Source: Proteobacteria bacterium UBA2383 (lineage in GTDB: Bacteria; Pseudomonadota; Gammaproteobacteria; Competibacterales; Competibacteraceae). Taken from it: a DNA stretch of 36,615 bases. A program made the translations under genes and the position numbers. The stretch spans positions 1 to 36,615 of the forward strand of contig DDST01000096.1 of the NCBI GenBank assembly GCA_002343485.1. The letters are read 5' to 3'. The notes beneath the pieces were generated by a model. That model searched no databases. It saw nothing but the letters and a program-made list of their open reading frames with translations, and had not been told where the DNA came from. This document shows, in pieces, positions 1-7,860 of this stretch. How positions within the stretch are numbered: position 1 is the stretch's first letter; each line of letters begins with the position of its first letter.

Positions 1-606
1 GATGCCTTCCAGCATGTTGTCCCAACCGGTGGTATGGCTGCCGACGAAGCTCGGGGTATGAGCGAATGGCGTGGGGAAATCCATCGGCACCCGCCCATCC
101 TTCTTGGCATTGGTGATGAAAGCATTCAGGTCGTCGCCGATAACCTCAGCCATACAGGTTGTGGATACCGCGATCATTTCCGGCTGATACATGACCTTGG
201 AGTTCTCCAACCCCTCAAACATGTTCTTCTGTCCGCCAAATACCGCCGCATCTTCGGTCATCGAATCGGAGACAGCGGCGATCGGTTCGCGGAAATGACG
301 GTTGAAGTAAGTGCGGAAGTAAGCGACGCAGCCCTGCGAGCCGTGGACGTAAGGCAGGGTCTTGTAAAAACCCAGCGCGCACAACACCGCACCCAACGGT
401 TGACAGGCTTTGGCCGGGTTGATGGTCAGTGCCTCGCGCTGAAAATTAAGTTCTTTGTAGGCCTCGGTCGTCGTCCACTGGAACACTTCTTCCAGCTTCT
501 CCTTAGGGTAGGCTTCCTCGAACACGCGCTTGCGAACAAAAGCCTCCTGGTACTCGTCTGTATTGAACAACGGAAAACCGGGTTTGATTGTTTCAACGTC
601 TTGCAT
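1..606 (-). CDS. nifK: Nitrogenase MoFe protein beta chain NifK (5' part only)
   Basis: This is the N-terminal 202 residues of the beta subunit of dinitrogenase, which with NifD forms the alpha2beta2 MoFe protein that reduces N2. The gene runs off the left edge, so about 60% of the usual ~520 residues is missing. The three P-cluster cysteines are visible: Cys68 (KACQPLG), Cys93 (GSQGCVAYFR) and Cys151 (STTCMAEVIGDDL). A Ser at 186 in TPSFVGSH lies where the P-cluster Ser188 of A. vinelandii would fall with a two-residue offset (inference). The ATG at 604-606 follows a GAGGAT ribosome site. It is third in nifHDK, 87 bp after nifD. Identification is essentially certain. Confidence 0.97.
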   Translation of the reverse strand, partial: MQDVETIKPGFPLFNTDEYQEAFVRKRVFEEAYPKEKLEEVFQWTTTEAYKELNFQREALTINPAKACQPLGAVLCALGFYKTLPYVHGSQGCVAYFRTYFNRHFREPIAAVSDSMTEDAAVFGGQKNMFEGLENSKVMYQPEMIAVSTTCMAEVIGDDLNAFITNAKKDGRVPMDFPTPFAHTPSFVGSHTTGWDNMLEGI

Positions 607-632
607 GACTAAATCCTCATTAGCGCGAAGTG

Positions 633-665
633 CGTAACCCAACACAATGAAAATATTGGGTTACG
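633..665 (-). other. nifD-nifK intercistronic stem-loop
   Basis: A perfect 10-bp inverted repeat (CGTAACCCAA / TTGGGTTACG) with a 13-nt loop sits between the nifD stop and the nifK ribosome site. It has no T-tract, so it is more likely an mRNA processing or stabilising element than a terminator. The role is inferred from position. Confidence 0.65.
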
Positions 666-693
666 GCCTGCAGCCTCCCCCAACCGGCAGGTT

Positions 694-2169
694 TCAAGCA
701 ACCGCCGCCCCTAACGCTTCAGTGCGGGCGCGCTTCCAGGGAGCCTGCAAATTCTTCCAGCAGGGATTGTTGATCGTCATGTCCATATCGCGGGCGAAGA
801 TGGCGAAGCCGTCATAGCCATGGTAGGGGCCAGAGTAATCCCAGGAGTGCATCTGCCGGAACGGAATACCCATCTTATGGAATACGTATTTCTCCTTAAT
901 ACCGGAGCCGATCAGATCGGGCTTCAGCCGTTCCACAAAGGATTCCAACTCGAAACTAGTGGCATCGTCATAGATCAGCGCGCCATCCTGCACTTCCTTG
1001 AAGGTGCGGTCATAATCATCGTTGTGGGCGAACTCGTAGCCCGCGCCGATAATTTCCATCCCCAAATCTTCATAGGCGCCAATGACGTGGCGAGGCCGCA
1101 GACCGCCGACAAACAACATCACCCGCTTGCCTTCCAACCGTGGGCGGTATTTGGCGATGATCGCGTCCATGACCGGTTGATGTCTGGCGATGACGCGTTC
1201 GACATTCTCCTTGATCGTATCGTCGAAGAATGCTGCAATCTTACGCAGGCTTTCCGCGATTTTGGTCGGCCCGAAGAAGTTGTATTCCATGTAGGGAATG
1301 CCGTACTTTTCCTCCAAGTGCCGGCTGATGTAGTTCATCGAGCGATAGCAATGCAGCAGATTCAGTTTGGCATGACGGGTGGTTTGCATTTCCGGGATCG
1401 AGCCATCGCCGGACCATTGCGCGATCACCCGCAGGCCGATTTCCTCCAGCAACACTCGCGAACTCCACGCATCCCCACCGATGTTGTAATCGCCGGTAAT
1501 CGCCACATCATAAGGCGTGGACTCGAAGCTATCGTCGTCATCGCGGTTGTGCAGCACCCAGTCACGCAATGAGTCATTGGCGACATGATGACCCAGTGAC
1601 TGCGATACCCCCCGAAAACCTTCGCAGCGCACCGGTACCACCTCCTTGCCGATTTCTTTAGCCGATTTCTTGGCCACCGCTTCAATGTCGTCGCCGATGA
1701 GGCCGATGGGGCATTCCGACTGAATGGTCACACCCTTGACCAAGGGAAACAGGGTGTCGATTTCGGCAATCAGCTTGGCCAGTTTCTTATCGCCGCCGAA
1801 CACCACATCCTTTTCCTGGAAATCCGAAGTGAAATTCATATCGGCGAAGACATTAACGCCACTGTGGCCGGTGACGTAGTTACGGCGGCCCGCACGGGAA
1901 AACTGACCACAGCCGACGGGGCCGTGTGAGATGTTGGCCACATCCTTAACCGGCCCCCACACCACGCCCTTCGCACCGGCATAGGCGCAACCACGCGCAG
2001 TCATCACCCCGGGTAACGCTTTCTTGTTAGCGACAATGCACTTATTGGACTTTTCCAACGTGGGGTCATTCGCCATCAAATGCTTAGCGCGCTGCTTGCC
2101 TGTGGCTTCCGGATAGACTTCCAGTACTTCCTGGATTAACTGTTCAGTTTCTTGGCGGTTCATGGCCAT
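694..2169 (-). CDS. nifD: Nitrogenase MoFe protein alpha chain NifD
   Basis: Alpha subunit of dinitrogenase, carrying the FeMo-cofactor where N2 is reduced. At 491 residues it is full length for a Mo-type NifD. P-cluster cysteines are Cys61 (ARGCAYAGAKG), Cys87 (GPVGCGQFSR) and Cys153 (SECPIGLIGDD). The FeMo-co ligands are Cys274 (NLLHCYRSMNY) and His441 (RQMHSWDY). All sit one residue before their A. vinelandii positions, so this is a Mo and not a V or Fe-only enzyme. The chosen ATG at 2167-2169 has a GAGGAA ribosome site; a second ATG two codons on is possible. It lies 66 bp after nifH in the same operon and depends on the nifH promoter. Confidence 0.99.
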   Translation of the reverse strand: MAMNRQETEQLIQEVLEVYPEATGKQRAKHLMANDPTLEKSNKCIVANKKALPGVMTARGCAYAGAKGVVWGPVKDVANISHGPVGCGQFSRAGRRNYVTGHSGVNVFADMNFTSDFQEKDVVFGGDKKLAKLIAEIDTLFPLVKGVTIQSECPIGLIGDDIEAVAKKSAKEIGKEVVPVRCEGFRGVSQSLGHHVANDSLRDWVLHNRDDDDSFESTPYDVAITGDYNIGGDAWSSRVLLEEIGLRVIAQWSGDGSIPEMQTTRHAKLNLLHCYRSMNYISRHLEEKYGIPYMEYNFFGPTKIAESLRKIAAFFDDTIKENVERVIARHQPVMDAIIAKYRPRLEGKRVMLFVGGLRPRHVIGAYEDLGMEIIGAGYEFAHNDDYDRTFKEVQDGALIYDDATSFELESFVERLKPDLIGSGIKEKYVFHKMGIPFRQMHSWDYSGPYHGYDGFAIFARDMDMTINNPCWKNLQAPWKRARTEALGAAVA

Positions 2170-2197
2170 GATCGATTCCTCGAATTACCTTCGATTT

Positions 2198-2218
2198 CCT
2201 CCTCTTTTTAAGAGGAGG
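2198..2218 (-). other. nifH-nifD intercistronic stem-loop
   Basis: A perfect 9-bp stem (CCTCCTCTT / AAGAGGAGG) with a 3-nt loop lies 17 nt after the nifH stop. The mRNA 3' arm contains an AGGAGG sequence that the 5' arm pairs with. In other diazotrophs such hairpins protect nifH mRNA so that NifH is made in excess over NifDK; that role is inferred here. nifD has its own separate GAGGAA site nearer its ATG. Confidence 0.75.
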
Positions 2219-2235
2219 GTTAGGACAAGGATGCG

Positions 2236-3117
2236 CTAGGCGGCAACAGCTTCTTCAGCAGCGGTCTTGCCGACAATGGATTCATCTTCTTCATCCAAAA
2301 TGCCGAACTCCAGTAACAGTTCTTCCAATTCATCCATAGTCAATGGCGTAGGAATGACTAATTTCTTGTTCTCAACGATCTTGCGCGCCAACATGCGGTA
2401 TTCATCTGCCTGCTTAGCGGCGGGGTCATACTCGATCACCGTCATCCGGCGAATTTCCGCTCGCTGTACCACGTTGTCACGCGGCACGAAATGAATCATT
2501 TGGGTACCCAACCGTTCAGCCAATGCTTCGATCAATTCAGCTTCCTTATCGGTCTTGCGCGAATTGCAAATCAATCCAGCCAACCGCACCTTGCCAGAAT
2601 TGGCATATTTACAAATACCTTTAGCGATATTGTTGGCGGCGTACATCGCCATCATCTCGCCAGAAACCACAATGTAGATTTCTTGCGCCTTGTTTTCGCG
2701 AATCGGCATAGCGAAACCACCGCACACCACATCGCCGAGAACGTCATAAAATACGAAGTCCAGCTCTTCTTCATAGGCGCCTTCTTCTTCCAAGAAGTTG
2801 ATGGCGGTGATAACGCCACGCCCGGCGCAACCAACGCCAGGTTCTGGGCCGCCGGATTCAACACAGCGGACACCGCCGTAACCTACTTTCAACACATCGT
2901 CCAGTTCTAAATCTTCAACGGTGCCCGCATCGGCAGCCATCTGCATAATGGTGTTCTGGGCTTTCGCGTGCAGGATCAGTCGAGTCGAATCGGCTTTCGG
3001 ATCGCAACCTACAATCATCACCTTCTTGCCCTCAGCGGCTAGCCCGGCCACTAGATTCTGGGTGGTGGTGGACTTGCCGATGCCGCCTTTCCCGTAAATT
3101 GCGCATTGACGTATCAT
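2236..3117 (-). CDS. nifH: Nitrogenase iron protein (dinitrogenase reductase) NifH
   Basis: The Fe protein is a homodimer with one bridging 4Fe-4S cluster; it hydrolyses ATP to pass electrons to NifDK. The product is 293 residues, normal length. The P-loop GKGGIGKS spans residues 9-16; cluster ligands are Cys97 (GVGCAGRG) and Cys132 (GDVVCGGFAMP). Arg100 within CAGRG is the residue ADP-ribosylated by DraT, and draT lies divergently next door. It is first in nifHDK. Upstream are a sigma-54 element at 3168-3183 and a NifA site at 3276-3291, so expression should require NifA and RpoN. Confidence 0.99.
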   Translation of the reverse strand: MIRQCAIYGKGGIGKSTTTQNLVAGLAAEGKKVMIVGCDPKADSTRLILHAKAQNTIMQMAADAGTVEDLELDDVLKVGYGGVRCVESGGPEPGVGCAGRGVITAINFLEEEGAYEEELDFVFYDVLGDVVCGGFAMPIRENKAQEIYIVVSGEMMAMYAANNIAKGICKYANSGKVRLAGLICNSRKTDKEAELIEALAERLGTQMIHFVPRDNVVQRAEIRRMTVIEYDPAAKQADEYRMLARKIVENKKLVIPTPLTMDELEELLLEFGILDEEDESIVGKTAAEEAVAA

Positions 3118-3167
3118 TGATTTTGCTCTCCGGTCGCTGAATGATGAATCTTGCTTTTTCCCAATAT

Positions 3168-3183
3168 TTCAAACACCGTGCCA
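3168..3183 (-). promoter_or_regulatory. Sigma-54 (-24/-12) promoter of nifHDK
   Basis: Reading leftward the sequence is TGGCACGGTGTTTGAA. The -24 half TGGCACG is canonical; the -12 dinucleotide is GA instead of the consensus GC, at the correct GG-N10 spacing. Transcription should start near 3158, about 40 nt before the nifH ATG. Confidence 0.75.
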
Positions 3184-3257
3184 GAGATAGTTATTCATTA
3201 ATATTTTGTTTTTTAAAATAAATTTTTTATCCACAACCTAAATGGCGGGTGGTATAG

Positions 3258-4124
3258 ATGACAAATACCGTGGCTTGTAGGATTGATGACAATTCCAGCG
3301 CAATGCCAGAGACCACAGTGCGCCTGCCCAGAAATGCCTGCCTGCCGATCAATCGCTGTAACCTGCCAGCAACGATTCTGGGAGGCCTGACCTTCCAGCG
3401 TCATCCAGCGCCGTTACTGCTTGATGGCGTCGCAGAACTGCATTGCCGGCTGTTTCGGCTGCTGAAACCCCTGATGGACCCGGTCGAACGCGCACGGCAA
3501 TTCATGGATTACATGACGGTGTATTTCCGGCTGGAGGCTTTGGAAGACGTCGGCCTGATTCCGGGCCGGCCCAAGCTGCGCGGGCGGGCGGACTATCTAC
3601 GGATGGTGCGTGGCTGGGCTTTTGATCCCGATTGCCGGGAGGGGGCGGTACTGAAAGGCTGGGTGGAATCCCGTTTTGGTTTACTCACTCATTATCATGG
3701 AGGACTGCTTGCCGATCGAACCCATGATACCTACCTGCATTTCCTGGAAGCGCGCAGTCATGGTTTGTACAGCACTAACGCCCTCGAAGCGCAATTAGAC
3801 CTTTTGTACACCTACTGCCAATACGAACTGTATCGTTCGCAGCCGGAAGTGACCCACTTGTGTCTGTATCGTGGCTTCAATCGTTTCAGCGATGCCCAAG
3901 TTCTCGCCCAGCTTAATCGCCGCAGTATGATCATACTGCTCAATAATCTTAGTTCCTTCAGTATTCACCGGGAACGGGCTGAGGAATTCGGTGATCATCT
4001 ACTACGGGTGCAAGTACCTATATCCAAGGTGTTTTTTTATAACCGGATGTTACCGGGGATGCTCAAGGGTGAAGATGAGTATGTGGTAATCGGTGGCGTT
4101 TACGAGGTAGAGCGGTTGGCTTGA
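3258..4124 (+). CDS. draT: NAD+-dinitrogenase-reductase ADP-D-ribosyltransferase DraT
   Basis: DraT transfers ADP-ribose from NAD+ to the conserved Arg of NifH, switching nitrogenase off under ammonium or energy stress. The 288-residue product carries the family signature LPINRCNLP (29-37) and an R-S-E class toxin fold: Arg205 in YRGFNRF, the NNLSSFS segment (229-235) and the EDE motif at 272-274. It is divergent from nifH. The ATG at 3258 has a modest GGGTGG ribosome site. The next in-frame ATG (3303) would give an N-terminus closer to known DraT proteins but has no ribosome site. The NifA site at 3276-3291 lies inside the longer reading. The partner draG is not in the window. Confidence 0.93.
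   Translation: MTNTVACRIDDNSSAMPETTVRLPRNACLPINRCNLPATILGGLTFQRHPAPLLLDGVAELHCRLFRLLKPLMDPVERARQFMDYMTVYFRLEALEDVGLIPGRPKLRGRADYLRMVRGWAFDPDCREGAVLKGWVESRFGLLTHYHGGLLADRTHDTYLHFLEARSHGLYSTNALEAQLDLLYTYCQYELYRSQPEVTHLCLYRGFNRFSDAQVLAQLNRRSMIILLNNLSSFSIHRERAEEFGDHLLRVQVPISKVFFYNRMLPGMLKGEDEYVVIGGVYEVERLA
3276..3291. promoter_or_regulatory. NifA upstream activator site for nifHDK
   Basis: TGTAGGATTGATGACA matches the NifA consensus TGT-N10-ACA exactly. It lies about 95-110 bp upstream of the nifH -24 element, the usual distance. It overlaps the first codons of the longest draT reading frame, which argues either for a later draT start or for a dual-use sequence. Confidence 0.7.
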
Positions 4125-4306
4125 AGAAACAGAGCCAGTTTAGACAGTGGACCGTCGTCTGCGTGGTTTATTGAGAAGAGATGCCCCACACGCTTGACAC
4201 GCAATCCTTGATCCACCCGCTGATCGCCTTCAATAAAATTTAACCCGCAGTCCCAGTAACGGCCACGTTGCTGTTCCCAAACCGGACCGTCCTTCACCCC
4301 TGACAA
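4100..4306 (-). CDS. Small ORF of unknown function convergent with draT
   Basis: A 68-codon reading frame starting with TTG overlaps the 3' end of draT by 25 bp on the opposite strand. Its translation is rich in charged and aromatic residues (for example GRYWDCGLNF near residues 15-24) and looks less like random read-through than most shadow frames. I recognise no family, signal peptide or membrane segment, and there is no clear ribosome site. An in-frame stop lies just upstream, so it is not the visible end of a longer gene. It could equally be spurious. Confidence 0.2.
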   Translation of the reverse strand: MSGVKDGPVWEQQRGRYWDCGLNFIEGDQRVDQGLRVKRVGHLFSINHADDGPLSKLALFLQANRSTS

Positions 4307-4565
4307 CCTGTCACACCGTTAGCAACTTCACCAAGGCTGCCGCCAAGGAAAGCTGAAGCTTCTATTTTTAGATGAACACTCTCAGATCAGCAATAAGCAG
4401 AATCTAATCAGCCGCTCTATTCCTTAACCTTTTATTCCTTAAGCTTACGATTTTGTAACTCCTATATTTTTTCAGTTTCCTGGAATTTAGCGGTTGGCGC
4501 ATCTAGATTTTTAAAGTCGGCTTTTCGCCGCCATTGTTTGCGAACCGATAAGGAGGAAAACAACC
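4125..4565. other. 441-bp intergenic region between draT and dctP
   Basis: Apart from the doubtful leftward ORF at its left end, no gene is seen. A weak hairpin followed by CTATTTTT at 4350-4369 could end draT transcription. Two direct copies of TATTCCTTAA (4418-4427 and 4433-4442, 15 bp apart) lie in the dctP upstream region and could be an operator. An AGGAGG ribosome site sits at 4551-4556, nine bases before the dctP ATG. No sigma-54 element was found. Confidence 0.5.
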
Positions 4566-5720
4566 ATGATAAATCTTAGATTCCTATTCAGTCTCTTTAT
4601 TGCGCTAGCATGTAGCGTAATTACGCCATCTTTTGCCGCCCGTGAAAAATTTGGCGCTGATTTGAGACATGAAGAAGTCAAGAGAGAGCTTCGAACCATT
4701 AAGCCTTCTAAGGAAGAATTTCGCTGGAAGATGGTCATGCCTTGGACGGAGGGATTACTGTTTTATGATATGGCCCAGCATTTCGCCGATACCGTCGCTC
4801 TCGCTTCCGGTGGCCGGCTCGAAATCAAGCTTTTTCCCGCTGGTGCGCTGGTCGGTGCGATGGAAAGTTTTGACGCCGTTAGCAAGGGATCCGCCGAAAT
4901 TGGCCACGACTGGCCTGGTTACTGGAAAGGGAAAAATGAAGCCTTTGTAGCATTCGCCTCGGTACCGTTCGGCCTGGACACTGAAGGCTATAATATCTGG
5001 CTGTACGAGCGCGGCGGCCTGAAGATGATGCAGGAACTGTACGGGCAATATAACCTGTACGCGCTGCCCGGTGGCAACGGTGGTCAGGAGATGGGGCTGT
5101 TCTCCAACAAAAAAGCCACGAAAATGACGGATTTCAAGGGCCTGCGGGTGCGTACTCCGGGTTGGTACATGGACATCATGAACAGCTTGGGTGCCAGCGT
5201 GACCCCCTTACCCGGTGGCGAAGTCTATCTGGCCCTGGAACGGGGCGTTATCGATGCGGCTGAATTCAGCACTCCAGCCATGAATTATCCGATGGGCTTT
5301 GACGAAATCACTAAATATGTCATTGAGCCGGGGGTCCATCAACCTTCGGTCCAGTGCGCGTTCTTCATCAACAAGGAAGCTTGGGACAAATTACCGGCTG
5401 ATCTGAAATGGATTGTTGATACAGCAGCGAAGGAAACCCAGCTTTGGTCAACCGCTTGGCAAGAAAACCTTAATATAGAGGCGATCAACCGCTTCAAAGG
5501 AAAGGTTGAGTTTGTGCGCATGGACGACGAAACCATCACCAACTTCGCAAAACGCACTAAAGAGTATCTGGATGAACTCAAAGCCAAGTATCCTGATGTA
5601 AAGAAAGTGCTTGATTCCCAGGATAAATTCCGTAAGGACTTTGCTGAATGGCGTGAAATTCGCAGCGGCGTGACGCCATGGCCAATGGACGATTACATCG
5701 CCGGCAAGCGTACTCAATAA
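4566..5720 (+). CDS. dctP: TRAP transporter substrate-binding protein (DctP family)
   Basis: Periplasmic solute-binding subunit of a tripartite ATP-independent transporter, which captures an organic acid or similar anion for sodium/proton-driven uptake. The product has 384 residues with a Sec signal peptide likely cut after SFA (about residue 24), then the DctP fold. Features include FPAGALVGAMESFDAVSKG (about 92-110) and the GLRVRTPG segment that contains the carboxylate-clamping Arg in this family. Length and overall style resemble the mannitol/chloroaromatic-annotated TRAP subgroup, but the ligand cannot be read from sequence. It is first in dctPQM, and a strong AGGAGG site fixes the start. 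Confidence 0.93.
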   Translation: MINLRFLFSLFIALACSVITPSFAAREKFGADLRHEEVKRELRTIKPSKEEFRWKMVMPWTEGLLFYDMAQHFADTVALASGGRLEIKLFPAGALVGAMESFDAVSKGSAEIGHDWPGYWKGKNEAFVAFASVPFGLDTEGYNIWLYERGGLKMMQELYGQYNLYALPGGNGGQEMGLFSNKKATKMTDFKGLRVRTPGWYMDIMNSLGASVTPLPGGEVYLALERGVIDAAEFSTPAMNYPMGFDEITKYVIEPGVHQPSVQCAFFINKEAWDKLPADLKWIVDTAAKETQLWSTAWQENLNIEAINRFKGKVEFVRMDDETITNFAKRTKEYLDELKAKYPDVKKVLDSQDKFRKDFAEWREIRSGVTPWPMDDYIAGKRTQ

Positions 5721-5774
5721 TCATCCAATCTCTCACCTAACCTTCATCATCATTCACCTCACTGAAGGATGTGG

Positions 5775-5789
5775 GGCAGGCTTCCTGCC
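5775..5789 (+). other. dctP-dctQ intercistronic hairpin
   Basis: GGCAGG-CTT-CCTGCC forms a perfect 6-bp stem with a 3-nt loop. The following AGCAGGCTGGAAG can pair with its 3' half as an alternative fold. No T-tract follows. Such elements commonly keep binding-protein mRNA more abundant than permease mRNA (inference). Confidence 0.5.
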
Positions 5790-5871
5790 TACTTAAGCAG
5801 GCTGGAAGCTGACTCCATACTCTCTTCCCGTTGAAGCAGGAACCACTGAAAATTGTATGGAGGGATGGCGT

Positions 5872-6390
5872 ATGCGTAAATTTGCTCAGGCAATCGATGC
5901 CCTAAATGAAAACGCCGGCTATTACAGCGCCTTTCTAGTTCTTCCCCTGCTGTGTGTTGTCAGCTACGAAGTCATCATGCGTTATGGCTTCAATGCACCC
6001 ACTTCTTGGGGATTTGAGGCGACGACCTTCCTCTATGGCGTCCATTTCGTGCTGGGTCTAGGCTATACACACAAGCATAATGGTCATGTCGCTATTGACG
6101 TCTTTGAAGCCCGGCTGGCCACTCGAACCCGTACTTTGCTCAGAATCGCAGTCAATCTGATCATTTTTATTCCAACAATGGGTTTGATTTCTATCTGGTC
6201 GGTGATCTATGCAGGTACAGCCTGGATGCAAGGGGAACTCGCCTCTAGCTCCTGGGCGCCACCGCTTTATCCCTTCAAAACACTTATGGCTATTGGTTTT
6301 GTGCTGTTATTCCTACAGGGCATTGCCAAATTGATCCACGATTTCCACCACCTGAATCAGCCAGCCTTCTCCGGAGAAAACCCATCATGA
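5872..6390 (+). CDS. dctQ: TRAP transporter small permease (DctQ family)
   Basis: Small integral membrane subunit of the TRAP transporter, partner of DctM. The product has 172 residues with four predicted membrane helices (around residues 17-40, 49-68, 90-112 and 135-155). The segment FLYGVHFVLGLGYTHKHNGHVAIDV is typical of the family. I chose the ATG at 5872 because GGAGGG lies eight bases before it; the ATG at 5857 would put that ribosome site inside the gene. The stop overlaps the dctM start (ATGA), indicating translational coupling. Confidence 0.9.
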   Translation: MRKFAQAIDALNENAGYYSAFLVLPLLCVVSYEVIMRYGFNAPTSWGFEATTFLYGVHFVLGLGYTHKHNGHVAIDVFEARLATRTRTLLRIAVNLIIFIPTMGLISIWSVIYAGTAWMQGELASSSWAPPLYPFKTLMAIGFVLLFLQGIAKLIHDFHHLNQPAFSGENPS

Positions 6391-7727
6391 ATCCCGAGTT
6401 GCTGACCCTCTTAATGTTTCTTACGCTGATTCTCTGCATTCCTCTAGGGCATTCGCTGGCCATTACCTTAGCCGCGGTCGCCCTACTGTTTGGCCTAATT
6501 GACAACGGCTTTAACGTGCCGGCTTTGCTGGATCTGTTTGTCAACAATAACTGGGGTACCTTTTTAAACTATACCCTGGTGGCTATTCCGTTGTTTATCT
6601 TTATGGCGCAGATTCTGGATCGCTCTAAAGTTTCCGAGGGATTATTTGACGCACTCTATCGCTCATTGGGTAAGGTGCGTGGGGGGTTAGGCTTAGCGGT
6701 AATCGTAGTCAGCACCGTGTTCGCCGCTACGACCGGCATCATTGGCGCTTCGGTGGTGGCCATGGGCCTGATGGCAGGACCCGCCCTGTTGCAGCGCGGC
6801 TATGACCGGGGCATGTCAGCCGGCATCATCTGTTCTTCAGGCACTCTCGGCATTCTCATTCCACCAAGCATTATGCTGGTGGTGTATGGGGGGCTAACTG
6901 GCTTGAAAGAAACCTCGGTGGGAAACCTGTTCGCTGGCGCGATCCTGCCGGGATTGGTGTTGTCCGGTCTGTATTTGGCCTACGTCGCTATCCGCTGCAG
7001 CATTAACCCCAGCCTGGGTCCCCCCATTCCCGCTGAAGAGGACACGCTGACAGCGGGACAAAAAACCACCATGATTCTTAAGAGCTTTCTACCGCCTTTC
7101 GGTTTGATTTTGCTGGTCATGGGCACCATCTTGGCTGGCGTTGCCACGCCCACGGAAGCCGCTGCTATGGGAGGTCTCGGAGCATTGGTCCTAGCATTGG
7201 TTAACCGTATGCTCACTTGGGAGGTCGTTGTCCTATCCTGTGTCGCAACTTTGCGAATCACCTGCATGATCATGATGCTGTTCGTCGGTGGTAAACTGTT
7301 CAGCGTGGTGTTCCTCAGCATCGGTGGGGGTGATGTGGTTGCCGATCTGCTGCTTGGCATGGATGTCAGTCCCTATGTCATCCTAGCGATCATGATGGCT
7401 GTCGTGTTCTTCCTGGGCATGTTCATCGACTGGGCAGCCATTTTGCTGGTTACCGTGCCGATTTTTACCCCTATCGCGCTGGATCTGGATTTCAATCCGC
7501 TGTGGTTCGCCATGTTAGTCTGCGTGAACTTACAGACCTCGTTCCTGACACCGCCTTTCGGTTATGCCCTGTTCTATTTCAAGGGCGTCGCACCCCCAGC
7601 ATACACGATGGGCGATATCTACAAGGGCATCATGCCCTTTGTCATGATCCAAATCCTTGGATTGATCCTCATGGTGATTTTCCCCAGCCTGATTACCTGG
7701 CTGCCGTCGGTCTTTTTCGGCAATTAA
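6387..7727 (+). CDS. dctM: TRAP transporter large permease (DctM family)
   Basis: Main translocation subunit of the TRAP transporter in the inner membrane. The product is 446 residues with about 12 hydrophobic helices along its whole length. Typical DctM features include the GIIGASVVAMGLMAGPALL stretch, the LGILIPPSI segment (about 154-162) and FLTPPFGYALFYFKG near residues 386-400. It overlaps dctQ by four bases. Its substrate follows that of the neighbouring binding protein and is unknown. Confidence 0.94.
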   Translation: MNPELLTLLMFLTLILCIPLGHSLAITLAAVALLFGLIDNGFNVPALLDLFVNNNWGTFLNYTLVAIPLFIFMAQILDRSKVSEGLFDALYRSLGKVRGGLGLAVIVVSTVFAATTGIIGASVVAMGLMAGPALLQRGYDRGMSAGIICSSGTLGILIPPSIMLVVYGGLTGLKETSVGNLFAGAILPGLVLSGLYLAYVAIRCSINPSLGPPIPAEEDTLTAGQKTTMILKSFLPPFGLILLVMGTILAGVATPTEAAAMGGLGALVLALVNRMLTWEVVVLSCVATLRITCMIMMLFVGGKLFSVVFLSIGGGDVVADLLLGMDVSPYVILAIMMAVVFFLGMFIDWAAILLVTVPIFTPIALDLDFNPLWFAMLVCVNLQTSFLTPPFGYALFYFKGVAPPAYTMGDIYKGIMPFVMIQILGLILMVIFPSLITWLPSVFFGN

Positions 7728-7756
7728 GAAGCACAGGGAAAGAAAAAAGGGTTACT

Positions 7757-7779
7757 CTCTTTTTGGCCACCCAAAAGAG
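7757..7779. terminator. Possible bidirectional terminator between dctM and the radical SAM gene
   Basis: An imperfect hairpin (CTCTTTTTGG / CCAAAAGAG with one bulge) lies between two convergent genes. Read leftward it is followed within about ten bases by a T-rich run; read rightward there is no T-tract. Confidence 0.35.
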
Positions 7780-7813
7780 GATGATAGGTCAAAAATTAGG
7801 CTGCAACACAGTG

Positions 7814-7833
7814 AATATGCCACGTGGAATATT
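7814..7833. repeat. parS-like palindrome, copy 1 (one mismatch)
   Basis: AATATGCCACGTGGAATATT differs by one base from the perfect palindrome at 12762-12781. It sits in the convergent gap between dctM and the radical SAM gene, so it is unlikely to be an ordinary promoter operator. Confidence 0.6.
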
Positions 7834-7860
7834 TAACGGCCTATCGTCGAATAGAAAAGA

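Noticed and set aside
34..612. 192-codon plus-strand frame
   Set aside because: It lies opposite nifK, whose P-cluster cysteine motifs are unmistakable.
820..1572. 250-codon plus-strand frame
   Set aside because: Shadow of nifD on the other strand, with no family resemblance.
3227..3235. TTATCCACA DnaA box upstream of nifH
   Set aside because: A single 9-mer in an AT-rich promoter; chance occurrence in a window this size is likely and nothing origin-like surrounds it.
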